Part shown: positions 19,397-27,487 of the stretch, one piece after another | Position numbering within the stretch: the stretch's first letter is position 1 | Layout: each line of letters opens with the position of its first letter | NCBI RefSeq assembly: GCF_030489605.1 | Contig: NZ_JAUKFY010000007.1 | Coordinates: 172,769 to 236,768, forward strand | Reading direction: 5' to 3' | Length of the DNA: 64,000 nucleotides | Source of the DNA: Brevibacillus laterosporus | GTDB taxonomy: Bacteria > Bacillota > Bacilli > Brevibacillales > Brevibacillaceae | Position numbers and translations under genes: made by a program | Notes under the pieces: model-generated | Told to the model about the DNA's origin: nothing | What the model saw: only the letters and a program-made list of their open reading frames with translations | Database searches by the model: none

Positions 19397-19657
19397 TTAT
19401 TCATCAGACTCGTCATCTTTATTGGTTAGACGTTGGGCAACCGTTTCTGGTTGTACCGCTGATAAAATGACATGGTCACTATCTGTGATAATCACAGCAC
19501 GCGTTCTACGTCCGTACGTAGCATCAACAAGCATGTTGCGATCCCTTGCTTCTTGGATAATTCGTTTAATTGGTGCGGATTCAGGACTTACAATCGAAAT
19601 AATGCGGCTTGCATTCACGATATTTCCAAACCCGATATTTATCAACTTAATCCCCAT
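19397..19657 (-). CDS. remA: Extracellular matrix regulator RemA
   Basis: A DNA-binding regulator (DUF370) that activates biofilm matrix and osmoprotectant genes in Bacillus. The text [37 protein letters not shown] and [12 protein letters not shown] is nearly the family consensus. The longest frame starts at GTG 19669, right against its ribosome-binding site; the ATG at 19657 has AAGGG about 9 bases upstream and fits the family start better, giving 86 residues. It is in the conserved yicC-remA-gmk-rpoZ operon. Confidence 0.94.
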   Translation of the reverse strand: MGIKLINIGFGNIVNASRIISIVSPESAPIKRIIQEARDRNMLVDATYGRRTRAVIITDSDHVILSAVQPETVAQRLTNKDDESDE

Positions 19658-19675
19658 AGAGATTGGCACCCTTCC

Positions 19676-20554
19676 TCACTCAACGTTCTGCACTTGTTCT
19701 CTCATTTTTTCCAGTTCGGTCTTCACTTCAACTGCCAAGCGCTGAATCTGTAAATGATTCGCTTTTGACGCGATTGTATTAGCCTCTCTGTTCATTTCCT
19801 GCAATAGAAAGTCCAATTTGCGTCCAATTATCTCCGAGCTATGTATATGTTCCAAAAATTGCTCACAATGACTTAACAAACGCGTAATTTCTTCGGAGAT
19901 ATCAGCCTTTTCAGCAAACAATGCCACCTCTTGAAAGATTTTAGATTCATCTAGCATGTGATCTTCCATAATTTCATCAAGGCGATTTTTCAAGCGATTG
20001 CGATACTGCTCTCTTACTTCAGGAGCCATATCCTGCAAAGTGTGGGTCGTTGACTTAATGTATTCGAGGCGTCGGATCAGATCAAGCTGCAAGAGATTCC
20101 CCTCGGTACTCTTCATAACATAGAGCTCTGCTAAAGCAGCATCTGTAGCCTCATCTAACAGTTGTTCTACCTCTTCGTCAGAAAGCTCGGGTACACTGGC
20201 TTCAATCAATACACCAGGCATACGCATCAGATCTTTCACATGAAGGGTCTCGGGCAAACCGAAGCGCTCCACTAACTGATTGGCCGCCGTAACATAAAAT
20301 TGCGCTGTACTCCAATCAACCTGAACCTCGGAAGACTCGTCCCGAACGGCTTCTAGCGAGACGGTGACATCCACTCGCCCACGGCGCACTTTCGTTGCAA
20401 TCCGCTTTTTCACTCGTTCCTCATACATGGTCCAGATTTTTGGCAACCGAACAATAATCTCACAAAAACGATGATTAACCGCACGCATTTCCACGGTTAA
20501 ACGCATAGATCCACGTTCTATTTCTTTTCGGCCGTAGCCTGTCATAGAAATCAT
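19676..20554 (-). CDS. yicC: YicC/YloC family endoribonuclease
   Basis: A 292-residue protein of the YicC family, hexameric endoribonucleases that trim or destabilise RNAs. The N terminus MISMTGYGRKE and the C-terminal FLLQEMNREANTIASKA are family signatures. It opens an operon with remA, gmk and rpoZ and has a strong sigma-A-type promoter directly upstream. Homologues sit next to gmk in many bacteria, which suggests a link to RNA or nucleotide turnover. Confidence 0.93.
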   Translation of the reverse strand: MISMTGYGRKEIERGSMRLTVEMRAVNHRFCEIIVRLPKIWTMYEERVKKRIATKVRRGRVDVTVSLEAVRDESSEVQVDWSTAQFYVTAANQLVERFGLPETLHVKDLMRMPGVLIEASVPELSDEEVEQLLDEATDAALAELYVMKSTEGNLLQLDLIRRLEYIKSTTHTLQDMAPEVREQYRNRLKNRLDEIMEDHMLDESKIFQEVALFAEKADISEEITRLLSHCEQFLEHIHSSEIIGRKLDFLLQEMNREANTIASKANHLQIQRLAVEVKTELEKMREQVQNVE

Positions 20555-20588
20555 CTGGTTCCACCCACAGACATAAAATCGTTAATTT

Positions 20589-20618
20589 ATTATAGGAGAG
20601 AATACAGTCTAGTGTCAA
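20589..20618 (-). promoter_or_regulatory. Sigma-A promoter of the yicC-remA-gmk-rpoZ operon
   Basis: On the minus strand, TTGACA (20613-20618) and TATAAT (20589-20594) are both perfect, 18 bases apart, and end 35 bases before the yicC start. Confidence 0.85.
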
Positions 20619-20651
20619 CTTGACTCCCCGTTACAAAATTCCTGTTCCTAC

Positions 20652-20680
20652 TTGGGTTGAGCTTCCCTGTATGCTACACT
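20652..20680 (+). promoter_or_regulatory. Sigma-A-like promoter of rqcH
   Basis: TTGGGT (20652-20657) and TACACT (20675-20680), spacer 17 bases, lie 37 bases upstream of the rqcH start codon and diverge from the yicC promoter. Confidence 0.55.
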
Positions 20681-20716
20681 GAGGAAATAGCTACTGCTAG
20701 GTAGAGGAAGCAAGAG

Positions 20717-22456
20717 GTGAAGAATGTGGCTTTTGACGGATTAGTAACTAGAGCGGTCGTCCATGAGCTATCCATGCTTGTAGGAGCCCGCATTACGCGT
20801 ATACATCAACCGCATCCAAGCGATATCGTTATGCAGGTGCGGTCAACCCAGGGAACGTTAAAATTATTAATTTCAGCAAATCCAACCTATCCCCGCATTC
20901 ATTTGACAACAGAGGAATTTATGAATCCAAAGGAAGCTCCAATGTTTTGTATGTTATTGCGGAAGCATTGCGAAAATGGGGTAATTGAGGCCATCACGCA
21001 GGATGGAATGGAACGTGTAATTTACATTGATCTGAAGTCTCGTGATGAGCTAGGAGATACAACCAGAAAACGAATTGTGGTTGAGATCATGGGCCGTCAT
21101 AGTAATATTATTTTGTTAGATGTGAAAACTGACATGATTCTGGATGGCATCCATCATGTTTCTCACGGCGTCAGCCAGTATCGTCAGGTATTGCCAGGTC
21201 GAGCTTATACAGCTCCTCCTGCCCAAAATAAGCTGAATCCATTAACTGCAAGTGAGCAGGATTTTGTGATGGCTCTTCAATGGAATGAAGGAAAGCTGGA
21301 CAAACAGCTTGTCGAGCGTTTCAGCGGTCTTAGTCCCTTGGTAGCTAGAGAGCTTGTTTCTCGAGCAGCACTGCCTACCCGTGATGAAATTTGGCATCAG
21401 TTCTCCAGCTTGATGGAACAAATGAATCTTCACCGCTATGAGCCGGTGATTGAGACAACCAACGACAAAACTGCCTTCTCTATAACCTCTCTTTCACATC
21501 TGGGTGTCAGGGAAAGCGAGACCTTCGCGTCAATCAGCGAATGCTTACAACGATTTTATGAGCATAAAGCCATGCGAGACGTGGTTAAGCAAAAGGTACA
21601 GGATTTATTGCGATTGGTAACGAATGAAAAGCACAAAAACGAGAAAAAAATAGAAAAGCTACACCATTCTATCGAGGATGCCCATGAGGCCGAACGCTAT
21701 CGCCTCTACGGTGAACTGATTCTTTCTCATATGCATCAGGTCAAAAAAGGAGATACTGAGCTCATCGCCACCAACTGGTACAGTGAAAATGCGGAAACAA
21801 TTGTCATACCGCTGGATTCGTTAAAAACACCGTCGGAAAACATGCAAGCTTACTATAAAAAATATAACAAAGCAAAAGCAAGTCTGACATTCATAGCAGA
21901 GCAAATCAGCTTGGCCGAACAGGAAGTCATCTATTTGGACGGCATTCTCGTACAATTGGCTCACGCTAGCTTAGCAGAAGCAGAAGAGATTCGGGAAGAG
22001 TTAGTGGAGCAAGGATATTTGCGCAATCGAAATAAACGCGGTTCTAAAAAGAAAAAAGAGACTGCGCCTGAGCTCGATACGTACTATTCCTCAGATGGTG
22101 TCGCGCTGTTAGTCGGAAAAAATAATAAACAAAATGAATATTTGACTAATAAATTAGCGGCTAGCTATGAGACATGGTTGCATACCAAAGACATCCCTGG
22201 TTCCCATGTGGTCATTAGATCACGCACAGTAAGCGATCAAACCTTATTTGAAGCAGCCATGCTTGCTGCCTATTTCAGTAAAGCTCAACAAGGCAGTAAA
22301 GTGCCAGTCGATTACACCTTGATTCGACATGTAAAAAAACCAAGTGGTGCTAAACCCGGCTATGTAGTCTATGACCAGCAAAAAACGTTATTTGTTACTC
22401 CAGATGCGACCTTAGTCGCTGCGTTAAAAAACAATTCGGCAGCAGAACAAAAATAA
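20717..22456 (+). CDS. rqcH: Ribosome-associated quality control protein RqcH (NFACT family)
   Basis: The bacterial Rqc2/NEMF homologue that binds obstructed 50S subunits and recruits tRNA-Ala to add C-terminal alanine tails to stalled peptides. The 579 residues follow the NFACT layout: NFACT-N (1 to about 180, FDGLVTRAVVHELSMLVGAR), HhH region (about 180-260), a coiled coil rich in Lys and Glu (about 285-420) and NFACT-R (about 450-560, with DGVALLVGKNNKQNEYLT and DIPGSHVVIRS). It starts at a GTG with GAGG upstream. Older annotations call it fibronectin-binding protein. It corresponds to B. subtilis yloA, next to yloC (yicC). Confidence 0.95.
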   Translation: MKNVAFDGLVTRAVVHELSMLVGARITRIHQPHPSDIVMQVRSTQGTLKLLISANPTYPRIHLTTEEFMNPKEAPMFCMLLRKHCENGVIEAITQDGMERVIYIDLKSRDELGDTTRKRIVVEIMGRHSNIILLDVKTDMILDGIHHVSHGVSQYRQVLPGRAYTAPPAQNKLNPLTASEQDFVMALQWNEGKLDKQLVERFSGLSPLVARELVSRAALPTRDEIWHQFSSLMEQMNLHRYEPVIETTNDKTAFSITSLSHLGVRESETFASISECLQRFYEHKAMRDVVKQKVQDLLRLVTNEKHKNEKKIEKLHHSIEDAHEAERYRLYGELILSHMHQVKKGDTELIATNWYSENAETIVIPLDSLKTPSENMQAYYKKYNKAKASLTFIAEQISLAEQEVIYLDGILVQLAHASLAEAEEIREELVEQGYLRNRNKRGSKKKKETAPELDTYYSSDGVALLVGKNNKQNEYLTNKLAASYETWLHTKDIPGSHVVIRSRTVSDQTLFEAAMLAAYFSKAQQGSKVPVDYTLIRHVKKPSGAKPGYVVYDQQKTLFVTPDATLVAALKNNSAAEQK

Positions 22457-22574
22457 TACTAGGTCCACGCATTCACCTTTGTTCTTTACACAGACTGCAT
22501 ATCTATACTGCTTCCGTTTCATACTACATATATGACAGAAGCGGTAGATTATTGTAGTGAACGAGGGTGAAAAT

Positions 22575-23054
22575 GTGGAAGTAATTGGAATCGTCCAAAC
22601 AGACCTGAATGAATTCAGCATTCTGTTCGAACCGGATAAAAAAAAGAAGCAAGACCAACAGGGAAAGCAAAATGGAGACGAACAGAATTATCAGGATCAG
22701 GATCATCATCGCGATGACGACAGTAATTTTCTCAGTTTTCTTGGCGGGGATATTTTACAGGAAACTGGCAAATCAAGAGATAAATCACAGCAACAACAGG
22801 AACCACAAGAGATGGTTGTCCGAATCAAAGGAATTCCTGAGGGGCAAAAGGCGACATTTTTGCAAATGTATCAGATCGTAACAGACGCTCAGAAACAAGC
22901 AGATTTGGAGCAGCAGCTCACAATCGTAAGTATTGAAAATCCGAATGGTCAGCAAAGCCAGCAAGGAAATCAACAACAGGATAAATCAAAAAAGGCCTCG
23001 TCCAAAGATCAAAAGAACAACCAAAAGGACAAAAACAAACAGCAATATCAGTGA
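22575..23054 (+). CDS. Hydrophilic Gln/Lys-rich protein of unknown function
   Basis: I do not recognise this protein. The frame opens at GTG 22557, but GTG 22575 has GAGGGTG 5 bases upstream and is preferred (159 residues). A short structured N terminus (EVIGIVQTDLNEFSILFEP) is followed by a Gln/Lys/Asp-rich linker, a second structured piece (MVVRIKGIPEGQKATFLQMY) and a low-complexity QQ/KD-rich tail. There is no signal peptide or membrane segment. The composition is reminiscent of spore coat or RNA-binding scaffold proteins; that is only an impression. An imperfect hairpin (about 22508-22548) precedes it and a perfect terminator follows. Confidence 0.65.
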   Translation: MEVIGIVQTDLNEFSILFEPDKKKKQDQQGKQNGDEQNYQDQDHHRDDDSNFLSFLGGDILQETGKSRDKSQQQQEPQEMVVRIKGIPEGQKATFLQMYQIVTDAQKQADLEQQLTIVSIENPNGQQSQQGNQQQDKSKKASSKDQKNNQKDKNKQQYQ

Positions 23055-23073
23055 GAATAACACTTACTTATAC

Positions 23074-23107
23074 AAAAAGCCTGAAGCAATTGCTTCAGGC
23101 TTTTTGT
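23074..23107. terminator. Bidirectional intrinsic terminator
   Basis: AAAAAGCCTGAAGCA and its exact complement TGCTTCAGGCTTTTT meet around a central AT. It ends the Q-rich protein gene and would also end a minus-strand transcript arriving from the structured region at 23148-23281. Confidence 0.9.
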
Positions 23108-23147
23108 TTCGTATGTATAACGCCCCGCTCTGCCGTCTTGCTATACA

Positions 23148-23281
23148 TGTTTCTTTTAACCTGAAAGACCAGGTGGGTGACTCAGCCGCCCTTCTGCCTT
23201 CCCATCGTCCCGTAGAGGAGGTGGGCTTGACATTAGGTAACAGCGTTCTGTCTCCCTAGAAACACTTAAGGTTAAAAACAT
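23148..23281. ncRNA. Candidate structured RNA of unknown family
   Basis: No ORF explains this GC-richer island inside AT-rich flanks. TTTTAACCT (23154-23162) pairs exactly with AGGTTAAAA (23269-23277), extended by ATGT/ACAT. Inside are the small hairpins CCTG-AAAGAC-CAGG and ACAG-CGTT-CTGT and the complementary purine/pyrimidine tracts CAGCCGCCCTTCT and AGAGGAGGTGGGCTTG. Just outside, ATGTATA (23113-23119) pairs with TATACAT (23142-23148). Strand is undecided; the minus strand would end at the terminator at 23074-23107. I could not match it to a known RNA class. Confidence 0.35.
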
Positions 23282-23515
23282 ATTAGCTCAACGCACATCG
23301 CAGGAATATGCTACACATCATATGTATTTGAAATCCTATCACAAATACCGAGTGGAATCAACTTTTTATACAAATGTTACTAAAGAATTATATAGGTCTA
23401 TCATATCACTTCTGTTTATACCGGACAAGGCTTCTGTTACTGATATTTCAGATGCGTATTAGGCGGGAGACAGGGGGTTTATTTTATAAGGGTATCTCTC
23501 TGTCATCATCTCTAC
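23282..23515. other. Non-coding AT-rich spacer
   Basis: No gene or clear regulatory element is visible. The only structure is GGGAGACAGGGGG (from 23464) facing CTCTCTGTC near 23495-23504, an imperfect hairpin. Its GGGAGACAG also occurs on the opposite strand inside the structured island 23148-23281, probably by chance. Confidence 0.4.
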
Positions 23516-23517
23516 CG

Positions 23518-23551
23518 AAAAAAGCAAGAGAAGCGCCTTAAAGCGCCTCTC
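23518..23551 (-). terminator. Terminator of the Cys/His/Tyr-rich gene
   Basis: GAGAAGCGC and GCGCCTCTC form a 9-bp stem (one mismatch, 6-base loop); on the minus strand a six-T run follows. Confidence 0.75.
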
Positions 23552-23565
23552 CCCTTAAGCATTAA

Positions 23566-23811
23566 CTAGCATTTTTTATGACAGTGGTGGTGATGATGGC
23601 GGCGTCCGCAGTGGTGTCCGTAGCCGTAACCGTCGCCATACCCGTCATAAGCAGGTGCTTCACATATTGTTTTATAGTAAGGTACACATTTGCAAACTTT
23701 TTTCCAATGCTTCTTTGTGTAACAATTTCCGTAGCCGCCATAGCCATCGTAATCACGATACCCTCCACAACGACCACAATGGGATCTTCTTCTTCTGCAA
23801 CCACAACCCAT
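23566..23811 (-). CDS. Small Cys/His/Tyr/Gly-rich protein, probably spore surface
   Basis: An 81-residue protein with 11 Cys, 10 His and 11 Tyr, a run of four Arg near the N terminus, DGYGGYG and DGYGDGYGYG repeats, and a final HHHHHCHKKC. A central block (KKHWKKVCKCVPYYKTIC) is less repetitive. The composition suits disulfide or dityrosine cross-linking and metal binding, as in spore coat and exosporium proteins of Bacillales; this is inference. AAAGGATG lies 9 bases upstream of the ATG, and a weak sigma-K-like pair (AC and CATAATTTG) lies further up. An overlapping frame starting at 23822 is rejected as a shadow. Confidence 0.75.
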   Translation of the reverse strand: MGCGCRRRRSHCGRCGGYRDYDGYGGYGNCYTKKHWKKVCKCVPYYKTICEAPAYDGYGDGYGYGHHCGRRHHHHHCHKKC

Positions 23812-24013
23812 AAACTCATCATCCTTTCTTTTTCTGATACGTTACCAAATTATGTACAAATCAATGTTTGTGATTGGTACAGGTGTCTAGTGCAATGAAA
23901 ATCAGCTAATATACCGGAGACAATCGTCTATTTTTTGGCGTTTTTTGATGTACATGAGCCTATTTGTATGAGGAGATACTAGTGATAACATACGAAGAAG
24001 GAGTGACGGAAGC

Positions 24014-24184
24014 ATGGGTGAACATAGCCGGTTTCGTGAAGGAGAAAAATCACCGAAAAATCAGGTCTATATTGAAATTGGAGAAACAGGGTCAGGTGTA
24101 GAGGATCCCATGATAATTTCCTTAAAAAAGGGAGAGAAATTCCCTGCTACCCGAAATAAAAATCGTGTGTGGACACAAAAGTAA
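24014..24184 (+). CDS. yjzC: YjzC family small protein
   Basis: A 56-residue protein matching the Bacillus YjzC family, with text such as RFREGEKSPKNQVYIEIGET, GSGVEDP, KKGEKFPATRNKNRVW and a C-terminal TQK. It is cytoplasmic, of unknown function, and widespread in spore formers. The ATG has GAAGGAG 10 bases upstream and is followed by a terminator, so it is a one-gene unit. Confidence 0.88.
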   Translation: MGEHSRFREGEKSPKNQVYIEIGETGSGVEDPMIISLKKGEKFPATRNKNRVWTQK

Positions 24185-24203
24185 GCCTAGCTTCTTGTAT
24201 AAA

Positions 24204-24250
24204 AATGAAAAAGACACAGCCTGATACCGGCATGTGCCTTTTTCATTTTC
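24204..24250. terminator. Bidirectional terminator between yjzC and the acidic protein gene
   Basis: AATGAAAAAG (24204-24213) pairs exactly with CTTTTTCATT (24238-24247) and is extended by CACA/TGTG. A- and T-runs are built into the stem, serving the convergent genes on both sides. Confidence 0.85.
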
Positions 24251-24271
24251 TTCTTTTTTCACACTTTCGGC

Positions 24272-24514
24272 TTAAACCTCGTCGTCTTCGTCCTCTTCCT
24301 CATCTTCTTCATCACCGCTTAAATAGATGATCGTTACCCCAAGCTCCTCTAACAAACGGATTACTTCTTTATTTAATGTTTCATCTGCTAATAGCCCGAG
24401 GCTCTCCACCAGCTCTAATTCCTCTAGATCGCCTGATTTTGCATCCTCAATAAGCTCAAGAATTTCCGTCATTCGTCTTTCTTTTAGTGTATCTACTATT
24501 TCTTGTTGAGTCAT
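24272..24514 (-). CDS. Small acidic protein resembling sigma-70 region 1.1
   Basis: An 80-residue protein with predicted helices followed by LLEELGVTIIYLSGDEEDEE and an all-acidic tail (EDEEEDEDDE). The order helix bundle, LLEELGV-type strand, acidic tail is that of sigma-70 region 1.1 and related small RNA-polymerase-associated folds, but it stands alone without any sigma core. It has a plausible ATG and is convergent with yjzC. No family name can be given with certainty. Confidence 0.65.
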   Translation of the reverse strand: MTQQEIVDTLKERRMTEILELIEDAKSGDLEELELVESLGLLADETLNKEVIRLLEELGVTIIYLSGDEEDEEEDEDDEV

Positions 24515-24615
24515 TTTTTATCCACCTTTATCTAAACGAATTGTATTCCCGCTCTACATTAGGGGAGTCCATCTATTATAATAAAGAAAAACATGGATTA
24601 ACAGGAGCGAATCGA

Positions 24616-25140
24616 ATGTATCCTTCTGCTTATGTAGCATTTCTACTGCATTTTCATACTGATCGAGATTATTTTGAATGTCATGAGATTTTAGAGGAAT
24701 ATTGGAAATCACTTCCTCCAGACAAACGCACCTCTACCTGGGTATGTCTCATTCAGGTTGCCGTTGCTCTCTATCATCATCGCCGGGGCAATTTTAATGG
24801 AGCAACTAAATTACTGCAAAATGCCTCCTCCTTAGCGATTTCAAATAAGGCTGAGCTACATCATTTAGGATTAGACGTAAATTTGTTTACACAGCTTCTG
24901 CAAGAACGTCTGCAATCTGTATTAGCGAAGGAACCTTATGTCAGCTTGAATCTTCCCTTAGCTGACAAAGGCCTGCTGAAGCAGTGCCGGGAGCTGGCCA
25001 ATCATCGCGGATTAACCTTTGGCAGTGTTGATATCCCTGCTGATGAATATCTTGTACACAAGCATACCCTGCGTGACCGTAACGAGGTTATCATGGAGCG
25101 CCAGCTTAGCCTCACTCAAAAGAAAAGACAGAACAAATAA
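24616..25140 (+). CDS. DUF309 domain protein
   Basis: A 174-residue protein with the DUF309 signature YFECHEILEEYWKS (about 21-34), whose His and Glu residues are predicted to line a conserved pocket, followed by helices containing QVAVALYHHRRGNFNGA. Members occur across Firmicutes and archaea without an assigned reaction. The frame is open to 24487, but the ATG at 24616 has AGGAG 8 bases upstream and matches the family start. A strong terminator follows. Confidence 0.85.
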   Translation: MYPSAYVAFLLHFHTDRDYFECHEILEEYWKSLPPDKRTSTWVCLIQVAVALYHHRRGNFNGATKLLQNASSLAISNKAELHHLGLDVNLFTQLLQERLQSVLAKEPYVSLNLPLADKGLLKQCRELANHRGLTFGSVDIPADEYLVHKHTLRDRNEVIMERQLSLTQKKRQNK

Positions 25141-25172
25141 ATGCGTGAGAACTGCTATTATAGGAATATCGT

Positions 25173-25217
25173 TCCCCTAGCTGGAGAGTTTCCACATCTG
25201 GCTAGGGGATTTTTTTA
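25173..25217 (+). terminator. Terminator of the DUF309 gene
   Basis: TCCCCTAGC and GCTAGGGGA form a perfect 9-bp stem (19-base loop) followed by a T7 run. It touches the stop codon of the convergent CPBP gene. Confidence 0.88.
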
Positions 25218-25931
25218 CAGGACATTTCGTAGCACCATGTACATCAAAGCCCAATCAGCAAATAAATGACTGATCCATGTGGGATAAATGCTTTGATACC
25301 TTCTCCTTAACCATCCCCAAAACACACCAGTCATAAAAACCAGAAACGTAGCAACCAGCCCAGCCTTTATACCGAACAAAGTTACTCCAATGATGCAATG
25401 ATACAGGGAATAAAAAAAACTGCTAAGTAAAATGGCATGAAATAGCTGCATATTATAAAGTAGGCGTTCGAGCAGAAAGCCCCTCCACAGCATTTCTTCA
25501 AAAAGAGAGTTGCCAATAGTCATATATAGGGCAAACCACCACTTTGTTTCTTCGGTTAATCCCCAAGAAAATAGCTTGTTTCTCATCCACTCTGCGGATA
25601 CCCCTGTCCATAGCAATAGATAAAATCCAAGGCAAATCAGGATAAACAATAAAACACCCGAGATAATGCCCCAGCAAATTCCTTTTAGCTTTCTTTTCTG
25701 ATGTCTATGCAAGCCCCATGCTTCTCGCCACTTTAACGCCAGATCTCCTTCCCAATAGGCATGAAAAATAGGGATGATTAGACAGGTTACAAGATGAAAG
25801 CCAATAAAGGTAATAAGTAAGCTATGCCTTTCAACTAATCCATAAAATATAGTGAGGGTAGCAAAGCAGCTATAGCATATAAGCATTAATAAAGGCTGTC
25901 TTCTTTGTTTGTCAGTTTTGTTTGTATGCAT
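25215..25931 (-). CDS. CPBP family intramembrane metalloprotease
   Basis: A membrane protein of about 238 residues with roughly seven hydrophobic segments. The CAAX-protease/bacteriocin-processing (Abi) motifs are present: NSLFEEMLWRGFLLERL (EExxxR), FYSLYHCIIG (second motif His) and WISHLFADWAL (third motif His). These place a metal site within the membrane. Roles in the family range from prenyl-protein processing to bacteriocin immunity; none can be chosen here. The longest frame uses a GTG touching its ribosome-binding site, so the ATG four codons later (25931) is preferred. Confidence 0.82.
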   Translation of the reverse strand: MHTNKTDKQRRQPLLMLICYSCFATLTIFYGLVERHSLLITFIGFHLVTCLIIPIFHAYWEGDLALKWREAWGLHRHQKRKLKGICWGIISGVLLFILICLGFYLLLWTGVSAEWMRNKLFSWGLTEETKWWFALYMTIGNSLFEEMLWRGFLLERLLYNMQLFHAILLSSFFYSLYHCIIGVTLFGIKAGLVATFLVFMTGVFWGWLRRRYQSIYPTWISHLFADWALMYMVLRNVL

Positions 25932-26117
25932 GCAAACACTCACTCCCCCCAGATTTCTACTCTAGTGTGTGACGTTTATTCTCTTTCTATTTGTAATGAA
26001 TGAAAAATAACTAATGCGCATAGATAAGAAAAAAGCCATAAATAAGATATGCCTATTTATGTAAATATTGGTATAATAATAACACTGAACATTTTAACTA
26101 CACATTCAAGGTAAGGG

Positions 26118-27347
26118 GTGGTCATTATTTTATCACGGAATAAATCTTACTTATGCTTGGTTATAGGTGAGGTTATAGCTGGTACAGGGATGTGGATTGG
26201 AATCATCGGGAACCTAAAATTTTTGCAACATTTATTCGATTCCGATTTTTTGAAGGGATTACTATTGATGGTTGGGCTTTTTGTCAGTCTGTTCTTTTCT
26301 CCTAAAGCAGGAGAATGGATTGATCGTTTTTCCAAAAAGAACGTGTTATTTTATGCAACTTTGATACGATGTTTAGCTCCCGTTTGTATGCTATTTGCGA
26401 TTCATTACGACTCTGTAGGCTGGATGATCGCCTCGTCGATCTTTATCCAATTGGCCGCCACTTTTTATCAACCAGCCGCTCAAGCATCTATTCCGTTAAT
26501 CGTCCCCTCAGAAGAATTGCTTCGTGCCAACGGATTTTATGTAAATGCTTCCACACTCGCAAGAATCGGCGGAACGGCGATCGGTGGGATCCTAATTGGT
26601 TTTATGCAGCTCTGGACGCTTTATAGCATTACACTAGCTTGCTATTTTGTCCTTATTCTTTTTATTCTTCCTGTTCATATCCCTGTAATCAACTCATTAA
26701 AAACGGCTGGAAGGGTTATTAAAATGCCTTTTCGAGAGGTTTTTTCCCTGCTTAAATCAGATCGAACATTAAGCCTTGGTCTTACAAATGCATTGGTTGT
26801 CTCGTATTTTGTAGGTGGCTCCAATCTATTAGTTATCAATTTCAGTGAAATGCTTGCAGTACCCGGGCTGATGGGCTGGATTTATACAACTGAAGGACTC
26901 ACAGCGCTCATTGCAGGTGTATTGGTTAAGCGCTTTTTTGGAAAAACCAATCTAGTCATGTCATCAACTCTTTTTCTATTTTTGCTGGCTCTGTCTCAAA
27001 TCGGGATGGCTCTGTCGTATGGCTTGGTTCCATTGCTTTTATCCTATACGCTATTCGGGTTCTGTTTTGGGACGGTTGTGCCGCTTACTGCCACCCTGTT
27101 CCAAAAGCAATTGCCTGCCGAATCACGCGGACGCTTCTTCTCCTTTAAAACCATGCTGGATCGGACCTGGTTCCTGCTAGCATTGGCTGGTACAGGTTTG
27201 TGCCTAGATTTAATGGGTATTCACGCGTACCTTTTCGTAATGGGCTTTGCTTCCCTTATTGTCGGTGCTCTGTCCTATTACTATGGAAAGCGGCATGCTC
27301 TGGATGTCAGACAGGTTACAGAAGCACCACCTGTTAAAATGGCATAA
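26118..27347 (+). CDS. MFS transporter
   Basis: A 409-residue major facilitator with about 12 transmembrane segments. Typical cytoplasmic loop text appears after the second helix (SPKAGEWIDRFSKKNVLFYA, motif A-like) and in the second half (LPAESRGRFFSFKTML). It resembles the macrolide-efflux/YfiS-like exporters of Firmicutes, but the substrate is unknown. The start is a GTG with AAGG about 5 bases upstream. It is monocistronic with its own terminator and diverges from the CPBP gene. Confidence 0.85.
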   Translation: MVIILSRNKSYLCLVIGEVIAGTGMWIGIIGNLKFLQHLFDSDFLKGLLLMVGLFVSLFFSPKAGEWIDRFSKKNVLFYATLIRCLAPVCMLFAIHYDSVGWMIASSIFIQLAATFYQPAAQASIPLIVPSEELLRANGFYVNASTLARIGGTAIGGILIGFMQLWTLYSITLACYFVLILFILPVHIPVINSLKTAGRVIKMPFREVFSLLKSDRTLSLGLTNALVVSYFVGGSNLLVINFSEMLAVPGLMGWIYTTEGLTALIAGVLVKRFFGKTNLVMSSTLFLFLLALSQIGMALSYGLVPLLLSYTLFGFCFGTVVPLTATLFQKQLPAESRGRFFSFKTMLDRTWFLLALAGTGLCLDLMGIHAYLFVMGFASLIVGALSYYYGKRHALDVRQVTEAPPVKMA

Positions 27348-27386
27348 CCATATCTGCTCTTATATTTTGTGCTTTCCAGAACGTAG

Positions 27387-27422
27387 GAAGAGGGGTGTAT
27401 TTACACCGCCTCTTCTTTTTTT
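27387..27422 (+). terminator. Terminator of the MFS gene
   Basis: GAAGAGG/CCTCTTC outer stem and GTGTA/TACAC inner stem, followed by a T7 run. Confidence 0.88.
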
Positions 27423-27487
27423 GTAGTATAGACATAAGTTAAAAGGTAAATATTTAGGGTGAATCGAGAAGGGAGCCGTACAAAACA

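Noticed and set aside
23562..23822. Alternative frame of 86 codons over the Cys/His/Tyr-rich gene
   Set aside because: Its ATG is too close to the ribosome-binding site, and its Val/Ala/Thr-rich text is what a shifted GY-repeat gene gives.
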